Source: Diacronema lutheri (lineage: Eukaryota; Haptophyta; Pavlovophyceae; Pavlovales; Pavlovaceae). From it: a DNA stretch of 64,000 bases. A model generated the notes under the pieces. It ran no database searches and was not told the origin of the DNA. It saw nothing but the letters and a program-made list of their open reading frames with translations. Location: assembly GCA_019448385.1 (NCBI GenBank), contig JAGTXO010000011.1, forward strand, positions 648,001-712,000, given 5' to 3'. Shown piece after piece: positions 30,362 through 42,900 of this stretch. Each line of letters starts with the position of its first letter. Within the stretch, counting starts at the first letter, position 1. Position numbers and translations under genes: made by a program.

Positions 30362-30904
30362 CGGGAAGCCAGCCGAGCACCCGCCTAGGCTCGGCAAGCC
30401 AGCCGAGCGCCCGATTCGATGTGCACGACGCCCAAGAAGCCAGCGCGCCGCTGCGCCAATCGCTGCCGTCGGCAGCCCAAGGGGGGCATGGGGGGGGGGG
30501 GGTGAGGGAGTTGGCTGCCCTTGCCCCGATGAGATTCTCGAATTTTGAGCGAAGCTCGCTACGGGCAATGCGGTTGGTGCGGTCATTGCGCGCGCGCTGT
30601 GCACGTGAGCGCGGCCGGCGCGCGAGCGAGGCCGAAAAGTCGACGCTGCCACCGAATTTAAAATACCGTTTGCACGGACAGGGCGACGCCGTCGCCGCGC
30701 CGGCAGCAGCGCCGTCCACGCCGCCACAGGCGTCCACGTCAGCCTGGACGCCGTTGGCGGCTTCGCGGCGAGCTGGAAAGGTGAGGTCCTGGTGCTGTCG
30801 GGGAATCCCAGTGCCGGCGCTCACCTCTTCGCGTCCCGCGCGCCGCGCTCGCGCCGCGGCTGCGACGCCGGCCCCGGGCCGGGCTTGGGCGGCCTCGCCG
30901 TGCG
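30362..30904. other. intergenic stretch between convergent genes, with a G-tract
   Basis: About 540 bp. It contains 6 G at 30481-30486, then 13 G at 30490-30502. A repeated AGCCAGCCGAGC lies near 30,365-30,405. An AT-richer patch is at 30,650-30,670. No gene or RNA is recognised. Confidence 0.5.
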
Positions 30905-33900
30905 CTATGGCTGCTCGCCATGCCCGCAGGCGGACGCGCCGTACCCTGACTGAGTTTCGGCGCGCGCGCTCTGAACGGCGGGCGGGCGCGCCTCGCCCGG
31001 CCACGGCGGGAGGGCACAGCGCGCCGCGCCGCGCGACTCGCGCCGGCGCGCGTCGCCGTCCGCGCTCGCCGCCTCCTCGGCGATGCGCGGCGGGCGCGTG
31101 GCCGCTGCGAGCGCGGCCGCGACGTGCAGCGCGCGCGCGCCGCCATCGCCGGCGGTCTCGGCGGCCACAGGCGCGGCGCGGTCGTGTGCGGCGGTGCGCT
31201 CGAGCGGTGCGACCGCCGAGTCCGAATCCATCGAGGCGAGGCGCGACACTGGCCGCTGCCGCCCGCTGCCACTCGACGCGGCGCGCGAGAGCCGGCGTTC
31301 GCGGTCGGCGGGCGCCTCGTCGGGAGGCGCGAGCCTCAGCGCGCGCACAGTCCGCTCGGGCAGCGCGGCGCGTAGCGCGAGTGCGGCAGCTGCGAGGAGC
31401 GGCTCGAGGAGCAGCAGCTTGACGCCCTGCTCGAGCGCGAGCGCAAGGAGCACCCATTGCGTCCATACACCCGGCCGGGCGGTCACGGCGGCCGACGTGA
31501 GCGAGATCGCGAGGGTCGCGGCGGAGAGGCAGAGGACGAGCGCGCCGTTGGTCGCCCACGCAATGCGGTGGCGCCAGCGCCGCGGGCGCGACCACCACAG
31601 CTCGGCCGCGTCGAGGCGCGCCTCGCTCAGGCCGCACGCGCGCTCAATCGACGCGACGGTCGGAGCTGCGGCCAACGACGTTTCCCGCGCAGCACCGCCC
31701 GGCACGATGGAAGTCGCGCCGATGGCGAACGGGTCGGCGGGCGCGGACCGGCCGGCCGCCGCGGCGCGCGCGCGAGCCATCGCCGCAAGCAATCGCGCGC
31801 ACGCCACGTCTGGCTCGACGAAGACGTCGGCGGACTCGATCGCGCGGTGCGCCGACGTCGACGAGGACGACGATGCGTTGGACGATTCCGCGCGCACGTC
31901 GGCCTTCGCGATCGGAAGGACGGCGACCATCGGCACGTTGCGCTCGGCGGCGAGCTGCGCGAGGATCGGGCTGTTCCTATAGAACATCTTAGCCGCCTGC
32001 GCGCCCGCCATCGGCTGCCTCGCCTCGACGAGCTGCACCTGCACGAACGCGAGCGACGCCGAGTGCCGCACGATCGGGAGCGCGACGTGCGCGCCGCCGG
32101 GCGAGCTCGGACGTGCGTCGTGGCGGGCGGCGGACGCTGCCGACCTCAGCGCGCCAAAGAGCCCGCCGAGCACGGCGCCCACGCCCGCGAACGCGCGGTC
32201 AAGCAGCCCGCCGTCGGCGCTGGCGCCGGGCGTGCGCCCGCTCGCAGCGTCTGGCGGCACATCGTCGCGCGGCTCGGCGCGCGTCGGGACGAAGAATCCG
32301 ACCATCTCGCCGAAGGCCGTCTCGACGCGCAGCAGCGCCTCGGCGGGCATGAGCACGAGCTTGCGCCGCGACGCCGCCTTCGCCGCGGCGAGCGCGCCGC
32401 GCGACGAGCCATTGTGCGCGAGAAGAGAGCTGCGCTGCCCGCTGTGCCCGACAAGCGGCGGGCACACGTACAGCAGGCCCGTGCCCTCGCGCAGGGCCGG
32501 CTCGCTCGCGGACTGCAGCGCCTCCACCCAGCGCGCGGCGGCATTCGGCTCGCCCCCCTTTACGGCCTGGCCCTTGCCGCGGCGCGGCGGTGGCTGCGGC
32601 GTTGGCTCGCTCCCGGCCGGTGTTCTGGCTGCGAGCGCGCCGTCATCGCCCGCGGCCGCGGCCTGGCCGCCGCCGCCGCCGCCGAGCGAGAGGCGGCGCG
32701 CCAAGCTGTTGCGCCGGCTCTCAGTCTGCGCCTTGCGCCTGGCGAGCCGTGTAAGCCGCTCCGCCGCGAGCGCGGCGAGTGGCGCGCGCCGGTCCGCCCA
32801 TGCGTACAGCCGGTGGAGCGCGGCACAGAGCGGGTAGCTCACGGACAGCGCGACGAGCGCGAGCGCGCACAGCTCGGCGGCGCGTGGCGACGCCGGCCGG
32901 CCGAGCGCGCCGGCGGCGACGAGCGCGGCGGTGGCGCACAGCTCGGACTGCAGCACGTTGTACGTGACGGTCGCGCGCTGCTTGGCAGTGACGGGCTCGC
33001 CCGGCAGCCGAACGAGCCACCACGACACCGTCCAGCGGGGAAGCAGCGCGGCCGCGTACTGCGCCCAGACGCCATCGTATTCGCGCACCTTCCAGCGCGG
33101 CACGCGCGGCTCCTTGGCAAGCGCCGAGTCGTGCTTGTAGCCGACGTAGAGCATCAGGAGGTAGATGCACAGCAGCACGAGCACGGTGAGCGCGGCAGGC
33201 CCCGCGTTGGCGAGCCCGCTGCCCGCGTCGATGAGCGCGTTCTCGTCGAGCAGCGTGAGCAGGCCACCCGAGCCATCCGACGGCGCGGTCGCCGCTGAAC
33301 CACCGGACGCAGGCAGCGCACCGGAGCTGTTTGCGACCTGCCCGCCTTGCGCGCGCAGCACGACCGCGACAAAGTCGGTGAGGTGATTCGCCGTGCACAA
33401 CGTCATGCCGGCCTCGTTGGCGGGGGCGCGCCCCGTCCCCTCCTCCGCCCACGCACCACTCGCGTCATCCCAAAAGCGGCAGCCCCATGCGTCCTCGCTG
33501 TCGGTCACGTTGGCTGGCTCTGCGCTCGGCAGGCCGAGGAGAAGCGGCGGCTCCAGCGCCTCGACGAGCACTTGCACCTCGCCCTGCCACAGCGTCGCGC
33601 TCACAAGCGGCCCTCCCAACTCGGTCGGCGCGGGCTGCGGCGGCACAAAAGCGAACGCGCGGAAATTGAAAGGCCACACCACGATGCTCAAATAGAGGTC
33701 GTTGACCACTTCAAGAGACGGCGCGCTCAGCTCGCCCGCCGCAAGCAGGTCAGCCCACGCGGACGGCGGGACGGTGAGGAATGCGCCGCCCGCGCGCACC
33801 GTCGCATTGCGCGGCGACGGCGCGAGCGTCGTCGGGGGCACGCGCTCGAGTGCCGAGCGCACGGCGCCAAAAGCCGTTTCGACGCTGTGCGTCACCGTCT

Positions 33901-36900
33901 CGCCTGGAGCGAGCGCCGCCTGTCGCGCGACGATCAGGTCGTCCATCGCAATAGAAATCGCGTCGGCGAGCGCGAGCGCCTCGTCCTGCGCCTCTACGCT
34001 CGACAGCTGCGCCCCGGCATCGATAAACGCGACGTACGCGCCGACGGCTGCACGAAGCGCATCAATGGCGGCCTCGGACCCGCGCGGTGGCGGGCTAGGC
34101 GGCGGGCTCGGCGGTGGCGGGCTAGGCGGCGGGCTCGGCGGTGGCGGGCTAGGAGGCGGGCTCGGCGGTGGCGGGCTAGGCGGCGGGCTCGGTGGTGGCG
34201 GGCTAGGCGGCGGACTCGGCGGTGGCGGGCTGGGCGGCGGGCTCGGCGGTGGCGGGCTAGGCGGCGGCCTGGGCGGTGGCGGGCTGGGCGGCGGGCTCGG
34301 CGGTGGCGGGCTAGGCGGCGAGCTCGGCGGTGGCGGGCTAGGCGGCGAGCTCGGCGGTGGCGGGCTAGGCGGCGGGCTCGGCGGTGGCGGGCTTGGCGAC
34401 GGGCTCGGCGGTGGCGGGCTTGGCGGCGAGCTCGGCGGTGGCGGGCTAGGCGGCGAGCTCGGCGGTGGCGGGCTAGGCGGCAAACTCGGCGATGGCGGGC
34501 TAGGCGGCGAGCTCGGCGGTGGCGGGCTAGGCGGCGAGCTCGGCGGTGGCGGGCTAGGCGGCGGACTCGGCGGTGGCGGGCTAGGCGGCGAGCTCGGCGG
34601 TGGCGGGCTAGGCGGCGGACTGGGCGGTGGCGGGCTAGGCGGCGGACTCGGCGGTGGCGGGCTAGGCGGCGAGCTCGGCGGTGGCGGGCTAGGCGGCGGA
34701 CTTGGCGGTGGCGGGCTAGGCGGCGAGCTCGGCGGTGGCGGGCTAGGCGGCGGGCTCGGTGGTGGCGGGCTAGGCGGCGGGCTCGGCGGTGGCGGGCTAG
34801 GCGGCGGGCTCGGCGGTGGCGGGCTAGGCGGCGGGCTCGGCGGTGGCGGGCTAGGCGGCGGGCTCGGCGGTGGTGGGCTAGGCGGCAAAATGGGCGGTGG
34901 CGGGCTAGGCGGCGGACTCGGCGGTGGCGGGCTAGGCGGCGAACTCGGCGGTGGCGGGCTAGGCGGCGGACTCGGCGGTGGCGGGCTAGGCGGCGGACTC
35001 GGCGGTGGCGGACTAGGCGGCGAGCTCGGTGGTGGCGGGCTTGGCGGCGGACTGGGCGGTGGCGGGCTAGGCGGCGGCCTGGGCGGTGGCGGGCTGGGCG
35101 GCGGGCTCGGCGGTGGCGGGCTAGGCGGCGGGCTCGGCGGTGGTGGGCTTGGCGGCAAACTCGGCGGTGGCGGGCTAGGCGGCGAACTCGGCGGTGGCGG
35201 GCTAGGCGGCGGGCTCGGCGGTGGCGGGCTTGGCGGCGGGCTCGGCGGTGGCGGACTAGGCGGCGAGCTCGGTGGTGGCGGGCTTGGCGGCGGACTCGGC
35301 GGTGGCGGGCTAGGCGGCGGGCTCGGCGGTAACAATCTTGGCGGCGAGCTCGGCGGTGGCGGGCTAGGCGGCGGGCTCGGCGGTGGCAAGCTAGGCGGCG
35401 GGCTCGGCGGTAACAATCTAGGCGGCGAGCTCGGCGGTGGCGGGCTAGGCGGCGGGCTCGGCGGTGGCGGGCTAGGCGGCGGACTTGGCGTTGGCGGGCT
35501 AGGCGGCGGACTCGGCGGTGACGGGCTAGGCGGCGGACTCGGCGGTGGCGGGCTAGGCGGCGGGCTCGGCGGTAACAATCTAGGCGGCGAGCTCGGCGTT
35601 GGCGGGCTAGGCGGCGGGCTCGGCGGTGGCGGGCTAGGCGGCGGACTTGGCGGTGGCGGGCTAGGCGGCGGACTCGGCGGTGGCGGGCTAGGCGGCGAGC
35701 TCGGCGGTGGCGGGCTAGGCGGCAAACTCGGCGGTGGCGGGCTAGGCGGCGGACTCGGCGGTGGCGGGCTAGGCGGCGAGCTCGGCGGTGGCGGGCTAGG
35801 CGGCGGACTTGGCGGTGGCGGGCTAGGCGGCGAGCTCGGCGGTGGCGGGCTAGGCGGCAAACTCGGCGGTGGCGGGCTAGGCGGCGAACTCGGTGGTGGC
35901 GGGCTAGGCGGCAAACTCGGCGGTGGCGGGCTAGGCGGCGAGCTCGGCGGTGGCGGGCTAGGCGGCGGACTTGGCGGTGGCGGGCTAGGCGGCGGGCTCG
36001 GCGGTGACGGGCTAGGCGGCGGACTCGGCGGTGGCGGGCTAGGCGGCGGGCTCGGCGGTGGCGGGCTAGGCGGCGGGCTCGGCGGTGGCGGGCTAGGCGG
36101 CGAGCTCGGCGGTGGCGGGCTAGGCGGCGGACTTGGCGGTGGCGGGCTAGGCGGCGAGCTCGGCGGTGGCGGGCTAGGCGGCGGGCTTGGCGGTGGCGGG
36201 CTCGGCGGCGGACTCGGCGGTGGCGGTCTAGGCGGCGAGCTCGGCGGTGGCGGGCTAGGCGGCGGACTTGGCGGTGGTGGGCTAGGCGGCGGACTCGGCG
36301 GTGGCGGGCTAGGCGGCGAGCTCGGCGGTGGCGGGCTAGGCGGCGGACTCGGCGGTGGCGGGCTAGGCGGCGAGCTCGGCGGTGGCGGGCTAGGCGGCAA
36401 ACTCGGCGGTGGCGGGCTAGGCGGCGGACTCGGCGGTGGCGGGCTAGGCGGCGAGCTCGGCGGTGGCGGGCTAGGCGGCGGACTTGGCGGTGGCGGGCTA
36501 GGCGGCGGACTTGGCGGTGGCGGGCTAGGCGGCGAGCTCGGCGGTGGCGGGCTAGGCGGCAAACTCGGCGGTGGCGGGCTAGGCGGCGGGCTCGGCGGTG
36601 GCGGGCTAGGCGGCGGACTTGGCGTTGGCGGGCTAGGCGGCGGACTCGGCGGTGACGGGCTAGGCGGCGGACTCGGCGGTGGCGGGCTAGGCGGCGGGCT
36701 CGGCGGTAACAATCTAGGCGGCGAGCTCGGCGTTGGCGGGCTAGGCGGCGGGCTCGGCGGTGGCGGGCTAGGCGGCGGACTTGGCGGTGGCGGGCTAGGC
36801 GGCGGACTCGGCGGTGGCGGGCTAGGCGGCGGGCTCGGCGGTGGCGGGCTAGGCGGCGAACTTGGCGGTGGCGGGCTAGGCGGCGAGCTCGGCGGTGGCG

Positions 36901-39900
36901 GGCTAGGCGGCGGACTCGGCGGTGGCGGGCTAGGCTGCGAGCTCGGCGGTGGCGGGCTAGGCGGCGGGCTCGGCGGTGGTGGGCTAGGCGGCAAACTCGG
37001 CGGTGGCGGGCTAGGCGGCGGCCTGGGCGGTGGCGGGCTGGGCGGCGGGCTCGGCGGTGACGGGCTAGGCGGCGAACTCGGCGGTGGCGGGCTAGGCGGC
37101 GGACTTGGCGGTGGCGGGCTAGGCGGCGGGCTCGGCGGTGACGGGCTAGGCGGCGGACTCGGCGGTGGCGGGCTAGGCGGCGGGCTCGGCGGTGGCGGGC
37201 TAGGCGGCGGGCTCGGCGGTGGCGGGCTAGGCGGCGAGCTCGGCGGTGGCGAGCTAGGCGGCGGACTTGGCGGTGGCGGGCTAGGCGGCGAGCTCGGCGG
37301 TGGCGGGCTAGGCGGCGGGCTTGGCGGTGGCGGGCTCGGCGGCGGACTCGGCGGTGGCGGTCTAGGCGGCGAGCTCGGCGGTGGCGGGCTAGGCGGCGGA
37401 CTTGGCGGTGGCGGGCTAGGCGGCGGACTTGGCGGTGGCGGGCTAGGCGGCAAGCTCGGCGGTGGCGGGCTAGGCGGCAAACTCGGCGGTGGCGGGCTAG
37501 GCGGCGAACTCGGCGGTGGCGGGCTAGGCGGCGGGCTCGGCGGTGGCGGGCTAGGCGGCGGACTTGGTGGTGGCGGGCTAGGCGGCGAGCTCGGCGGTGG
37601 CGGGCTAGGCGGCGGACTTGGTGGTGGCGGGCTAGGCGGCGAGCTCGGCGGTGGCGGGCTAGGCGGCGGGCTCGGCGGTGGCGGGCTAGGCGGCGGACTC
37701 GGCGGTGGCGGGCTAGGCGGCGGACTCGGCGGTGGCGGGCTCGGCGGCGGGCTCGGCGGTGGTGGGCTAGGCGGCAAACTCGGCGGTGGCGGGCTAGGCG
37801 GCGAACTCGGCGGTGGCGGGCTAGGCGGCGAGCTCGGCGGTGGCGGGCTAGGCGGCGGACCCGGCGGTGGCGGGCTAGGCGGCGGGCTCGGCGGTGGTGG
37901 GCTAGGCGGCAAACTCGGCGGTGGCGGGCTAGGCGGCGGCCTGGGCGGTGGCGGGCTGGGCGGCGGGCTCGGCGGTGACGGGCTAGGCGGCGAACTCGGC
38001 GGTGGCGGGCTAGGCGGCGGGCTCGGCGGTGGCGGGCTAGGCGGCGGGCTCGGCGGTGGCGGGCTAGGCGGCGAGCTCGGCGGTGGCGGGCTAGGCGGCG
38101 GACTCGGCGGTGGCGGGCTAGGCGGCGAGCTCGGCGGTGGCGGGCTAGGCGGCGGACTTGGCGGTGGCGGGCTAGGCGGCGAGCTCGGCGGTGGCGGGCT
38201 AGGCGGCAAACTCGGCGGTGGCGGGCTAGGCGGCGAACTCGGTGGTGGCGGGCTAGGCGGCAAACTCGGCGGTGGCGGGCTAGGCGGCGAGCTCGGCGGT
38301 GGCGGGCTAGGCGGCGGACTTGGCGTTGGCGGGCTAGGCGGCGGACTCGGCGGTGACGGGCTAGGCGGCGGACTCGGCGGTGGCGGGCTAGGCGGCGGGC
38401 TCGGCGGTAACAATCTAGGCGGCGAGCTCGGCGTTGGCGGGCTAGGCGGCGGGCTCGGCGGTGGCGGGCTAGGCGGCGGACTCGGCGGTGGCGGGCTAGG
38501 CGGCGGGCTCGGCGGTGGTGGGTTAAGCGGCAAACTTGGCGGTGGCGGGCTAGGCGGCGGACTCGGCGGTGGCGGACTAGGCGGCGAACTCGGCGGTGGC
38601 GGGCTAGGCGGCGAGCTCGGCGGTGGCGGGCTAGGCGGCGAGCTCGGCGGTGGCGGGCTAGGCGGCGGGCTCGGCGGTGGCGGGCTAGGCGGCGGGCTCG
38701 GCGGTGATGGGCTAGGCGGCGGGCTCGGCGGTGGCGGGCTAGGCGGCGGACTGGGCGGTGGCGGGCTAGGCGGCGGACTCGGCGGTGGCGGGCTTGGCGG
38801 CGAGCTCGGCGGTGGCGGGCTAGGCGGCGAACTTGGCGGTGGCGGGCTAGGCGGCGAGCTCGGCGGTGGCGGGCTAGGCGGCGGACTCGGCGGTGGCGGG
38901 CTAGGCTGCGAGCTCGGCGGTGGCGGGCTAGGCGGCGGGCTCGGCGGTGGCGGACTAGGCGGCGAGCTCGGCGGTGGCTGGCTAGGCGGCGGGCTCGGCG
39001 GTGGCGGGCTAGGCGGCGGGCTCGGCGGTGGCGGGCTAGGCGGCGGGCTCGGCGGTGGCGGGCTCGGCGGCGGACTTGGCGGTGGCGGGCTAGGCGGCGG
39101 ACTGGGCGGGGGCGGGCTAGGCGGCGGACTCGGCGGTGGCGAGCTAGGCGGCGAGCTCGGCGGTGGCGGGCTAGGCGGCGGGCTCGGCGGTGGCGGGCTA
39201 GGCGGCGGACTCGGCGGTGGCGGGCTAGGCGGCGGACTGGGCGGTGGCGGGCTAGGCGGCAGACTCGGCGGTGGCGGGCTAGGCGGCGAGCTCGGCGGTG
39301 GCGGGCTAGGCGGCGGGCTCGGCGGTGGCGGGCTAGGCGGCGAGCTCGGCGGTGGCGGGATAGGCGGCGGGCTTGGCGGTGGCGGGCTAGGCGGCGGGCT
39401 CGGCGGTGGCGGGCTAGGCGGCGGGCTCGGCGGTGGCGGGCGAGGCGGCAAACTCGGCGGTGGCGGGCTAGGCGGCGGGCTCGGCGGTGGCGGGCTCGGC
39501 GGCGGGCTCGGCGGTGGTGGGCTAGGCGGCAAACTCGGCGGTGGCGGGCTAGGCGGCGAACTCGGCGGTGGCGGGCTAGGCGGCGAGCTCGGCGGTGGCG
39601 GGCTAGGCGGCGGACCCGGCGGTGGCGGGCTAGGCGGCGGGCTCGGCGGTGGTGGGCTAGGCGGCAAACTCGGCGGTGGCGGGCTAGGCGGCGGCCTGGG
39701 CGGTGGCGGGCTGGGCGGCGGGCTCGGCGGTGACGGGCTAGGCGGCGAACTCGGCGGTGGCGGGCTAGGCGGCGGGCTCGGCGGTGGCGGGCTAGGCGGC
39801 GGGCTCGGCGGTGGCGGGCTAGGCGGCGAGCTCGGCGGTGGCGGGCTAGGCGGCGGGCTCGGCGGTGGCGGGCTAGGCGGCGGGCTCGGCGGTGGCGGGC

Positions 39901-42900
39901 TAGGCGGCGGACTGGGCGGTGGCGGGCTAGGCGGCGGGCTCGGCGGTGGCGGGCTAGGCGGCGGACTTGGCGGTGGCGGGCTAGGCGGCGGACTTGGCGG
40001 TGGCGGGCTAGGCGGCGAGCTCGGCGGTGGCGGGCTAGGCGGCAAACTCGGCGGTGGCGGGCTAGGCGGCGGACTCGGTGGTGGCGGGCTAGGCGGCAAA
40101 CTCGGCGGTGGCGAGCTAGGCGGCGAGCTCGGCGGTGGCGGGCTAGGCGGCGGACTTGGCGGTGGCGGGCTAGGCGGCAAGCTCGGCGGTGGCGGGCTAG
40201 GCGGCAAACTCGGCGGTGGCGGGCTAGGCGGCGGACTTGGCGGTGGCGGACTAGGCGGCGAGCTCGGCGGTGGCAGGCTAGGCGGCGGACTTGGCGGTGG
40301 CGGACTAGGCGGCGAACTCGGCGGTGGCGGGCTGGGCGGCGGGCTCGGCGGTGGCGGGCTAGGCGGCGGACTGGGCGGGGGCGAGCTAGGCGGCGGACTC
40401 GGCGGTGGCGGGCTAGGCGGCGGGCTCGGCGGTGGCGGGCTAGGCGGCGGGCTCGGCGGTGGCGAGCCAGGTGGCGGGCTCGGCGGTGGCGGACTAGGCG
40501 GCAAACTCGGCGGTGGCGGGCTAGGCGGCGGACTCGGCGGTGGCGGGCTAGGCGGCGAGCTCGGCGGTGGCGGGCTAGGCGGCGGACTCGGCGGTGGTGG
40601 GCTAGGCGGCGGACTCGGCGGTGGCGGGCTAGGCGGCGAGCTCGGCGGTGGCGGGCTAGGCGGCGGGCTCGGCGATGGCGGGCTAGGCGGCGGACTCGGC
40701 GGTGGCGGGCTAGGCGGCGGGCTCGGCGGTGGTGGGTTAAGCGGCAAACTTGGCGGTGGCGGGCTAGGCGGCGGACTCGGCGGTGGCGGACTAGGCGGCG
40801 AACTCGGCGGTGGCGGGCTAGGCGGCGAGCTCGGCGGTGGCGGGCTAGGCGGCGAGCTCGGCGGTGGCGGGCTAGGCGGCGGGCTCGGCGGTGGCGGGCT
40901 AGGCGGCGGGCTCGGCGGTGATGGGCTAGGCGGCGGGCTCGGCGGTGGCGGGCTAGGCGGCGGACTGGGCGGTGGCGGGCTAGGCGGCGGACTCGGCGGT
41001 GGCGGGCTTGGCGGCGAGCTCGGCGGTGGCGGGCTAGGCGGCGAACTTGGCGGTGGCGGGCTAGGCGGCGAGCTCGGCGGTGGCGGGCTAGGCGGCGGAC
41101 TCGGCGGTGGCGGGCTAGGCTGCGAGCTCGGCGGTGGCGGGCTAGGCGGCGGGCTCGGCGGTGGCGGACTAGGCGGCGAGCTCGGCGGTGGCTGGCTAGG
41201 CGGCGGGCTCGGCGGTGGCGGGCTAGGCGGCGGGCTCGGCGGTGGCGGGCTAGGCGGCGGGCTCGGCGGTGGCGGGCTCGGCGGCGGACTTGGCGGGGGC
41301 GGGCTAGGCGGCGGACTGGGCGGGGGCGGGCTAGGCGGCGGACTCGGCGGTGGCGAGCTAGGCGGCGAGCTCGGCGGTGGCGGGCTAGGCGGCGGGCTCG
41401 GCGGTGGCGGGCTAGGCGGCGGACTCGGCGGTGGCGGGCTAGGCGGCGGACTGGGCGGTGGCGGGCTAGGCGGCAGACTCGGCGGTGGCGGGCTAGGCGG
41501 CGAGCTCGGCGGTGGCGGGCTAGGCGGCGGGCTCGGCGGTGGCGGGCTAGGCGGCGAGCTCGGCGGTGGCGGGATAGGCGGCGGGCTTGGCGGTGGCGGG
41601 CTAGGCGGCGGGCTCGGCGGTGGCGGGCTAGGCGGCGGGCTCGGCGGTGGCGGGCGAGGCGGCAAACTCGGCGGTGGCGGGCTAGGCGGCGGGCTCGGCG
41701 GTGGCGGGCTCGGCGGCGGGCTCGGCGGTGGTGGGCTAGGCGGCAAACTCGGCGGTGGCGGGCTAGGCGGCGAACTCGGCGGTGGCGGGCTAGGCGGCGA
41801 GCTCGGCGGTGGCGGGCTAGGCGGCGGACCCGGCGGTGGCGGGCTAGGCGGCGGGCTCGGCGGTGGTGGGCTAGGCGGCAAACTCGGCGGTGGCGGGCTA
41901 GGCGGCGGCCTGGGCGGTGGCGGGCTGGGCGGCGGGCTCGGCGGTGACGGGCTAGGCGGCGAACTCGGCGGTGGCGGGCTAGGCGGCGGGCTCGGCGGTG
42001 GCGGGCTAGGCGGCGGGCTCGGCGGTGGCGGGCTAGGCGGCGGGCTCGGCGGTGGCGGGCTAGGCGGCGGGCTCGGCGGTGGCGGGCTAGGCGGCGGGCT
42101 CGGCGGTGGCGGGCTAGGCGGCGGACTGGGCGGTGGCGGGCTAGGCGGCGGGCTCGGCGGTGGCGGGCTAGGCGGCGAGCTCGGCGGTGGCGGGCTCGGC
42201 GGCGGACTGGGCGGTGGCGGGCTAGGCGGCGGACTCGGCGGTGGCGGGCTAGGCGGCGGACTTGGTGGTGGCGGGCTAGGCGGCGAGCTCGGCGGTGGCG
42301 GGCTAGGCGGCGGGCTCGGCGGTGGCGGGCTAGGAGGCGGGCTCGGCGGTGGCGGGCTAGGCGGCGGGCTCGGTGGTGGCGGGCTAGGCGGCGGACTCGG
42401 CGGTGGCGGGCTGGGCGGCGGGCTCGGTGGTGGCGGGCTAGGCGGCGGCCTGGGCGGTGGCGGGCTGGGCGGCGGGCTCGGCGGTGGCGGGCTAGGCGGC
42501 GAGCTCGGCGGTGGCGGGCTAGGCGGCGAGCTCGGCGGTGGCGGGCTAGGCGGCGGGCTCGGCGGTGGCGGGCTTGGCGACGGGCTCGGCGGTGGCGGGC
42601 TAGGCGGCGGGCTCGGCGGTGGCGGGCTAGGCGGCGAGCTTGGCGGTGGCGGGCTAGGCGGCGGACTCGGCGGTGGCGGGCTAGGCGGCGGGCTCGGCGG
42701 TGGCGGACTAGGCGGCGAGCTCGGCGGTGGCTGGCTAGGCGGCGAGCTTGGCGGTGGCGGGCTAGGCGGCGGGCTCGGCGGTGGCGGGCTAGGCGGCGGG
42801 CTCGGCGGTGGCGGGCTAGGCGGCGGGCTCGGCGGTGGCGGGCTAGGCGGCGAGCTCGGCGGTGGCGGGCTAGGCGGCGGGCTCGGCGGTGGCGGGCTCG

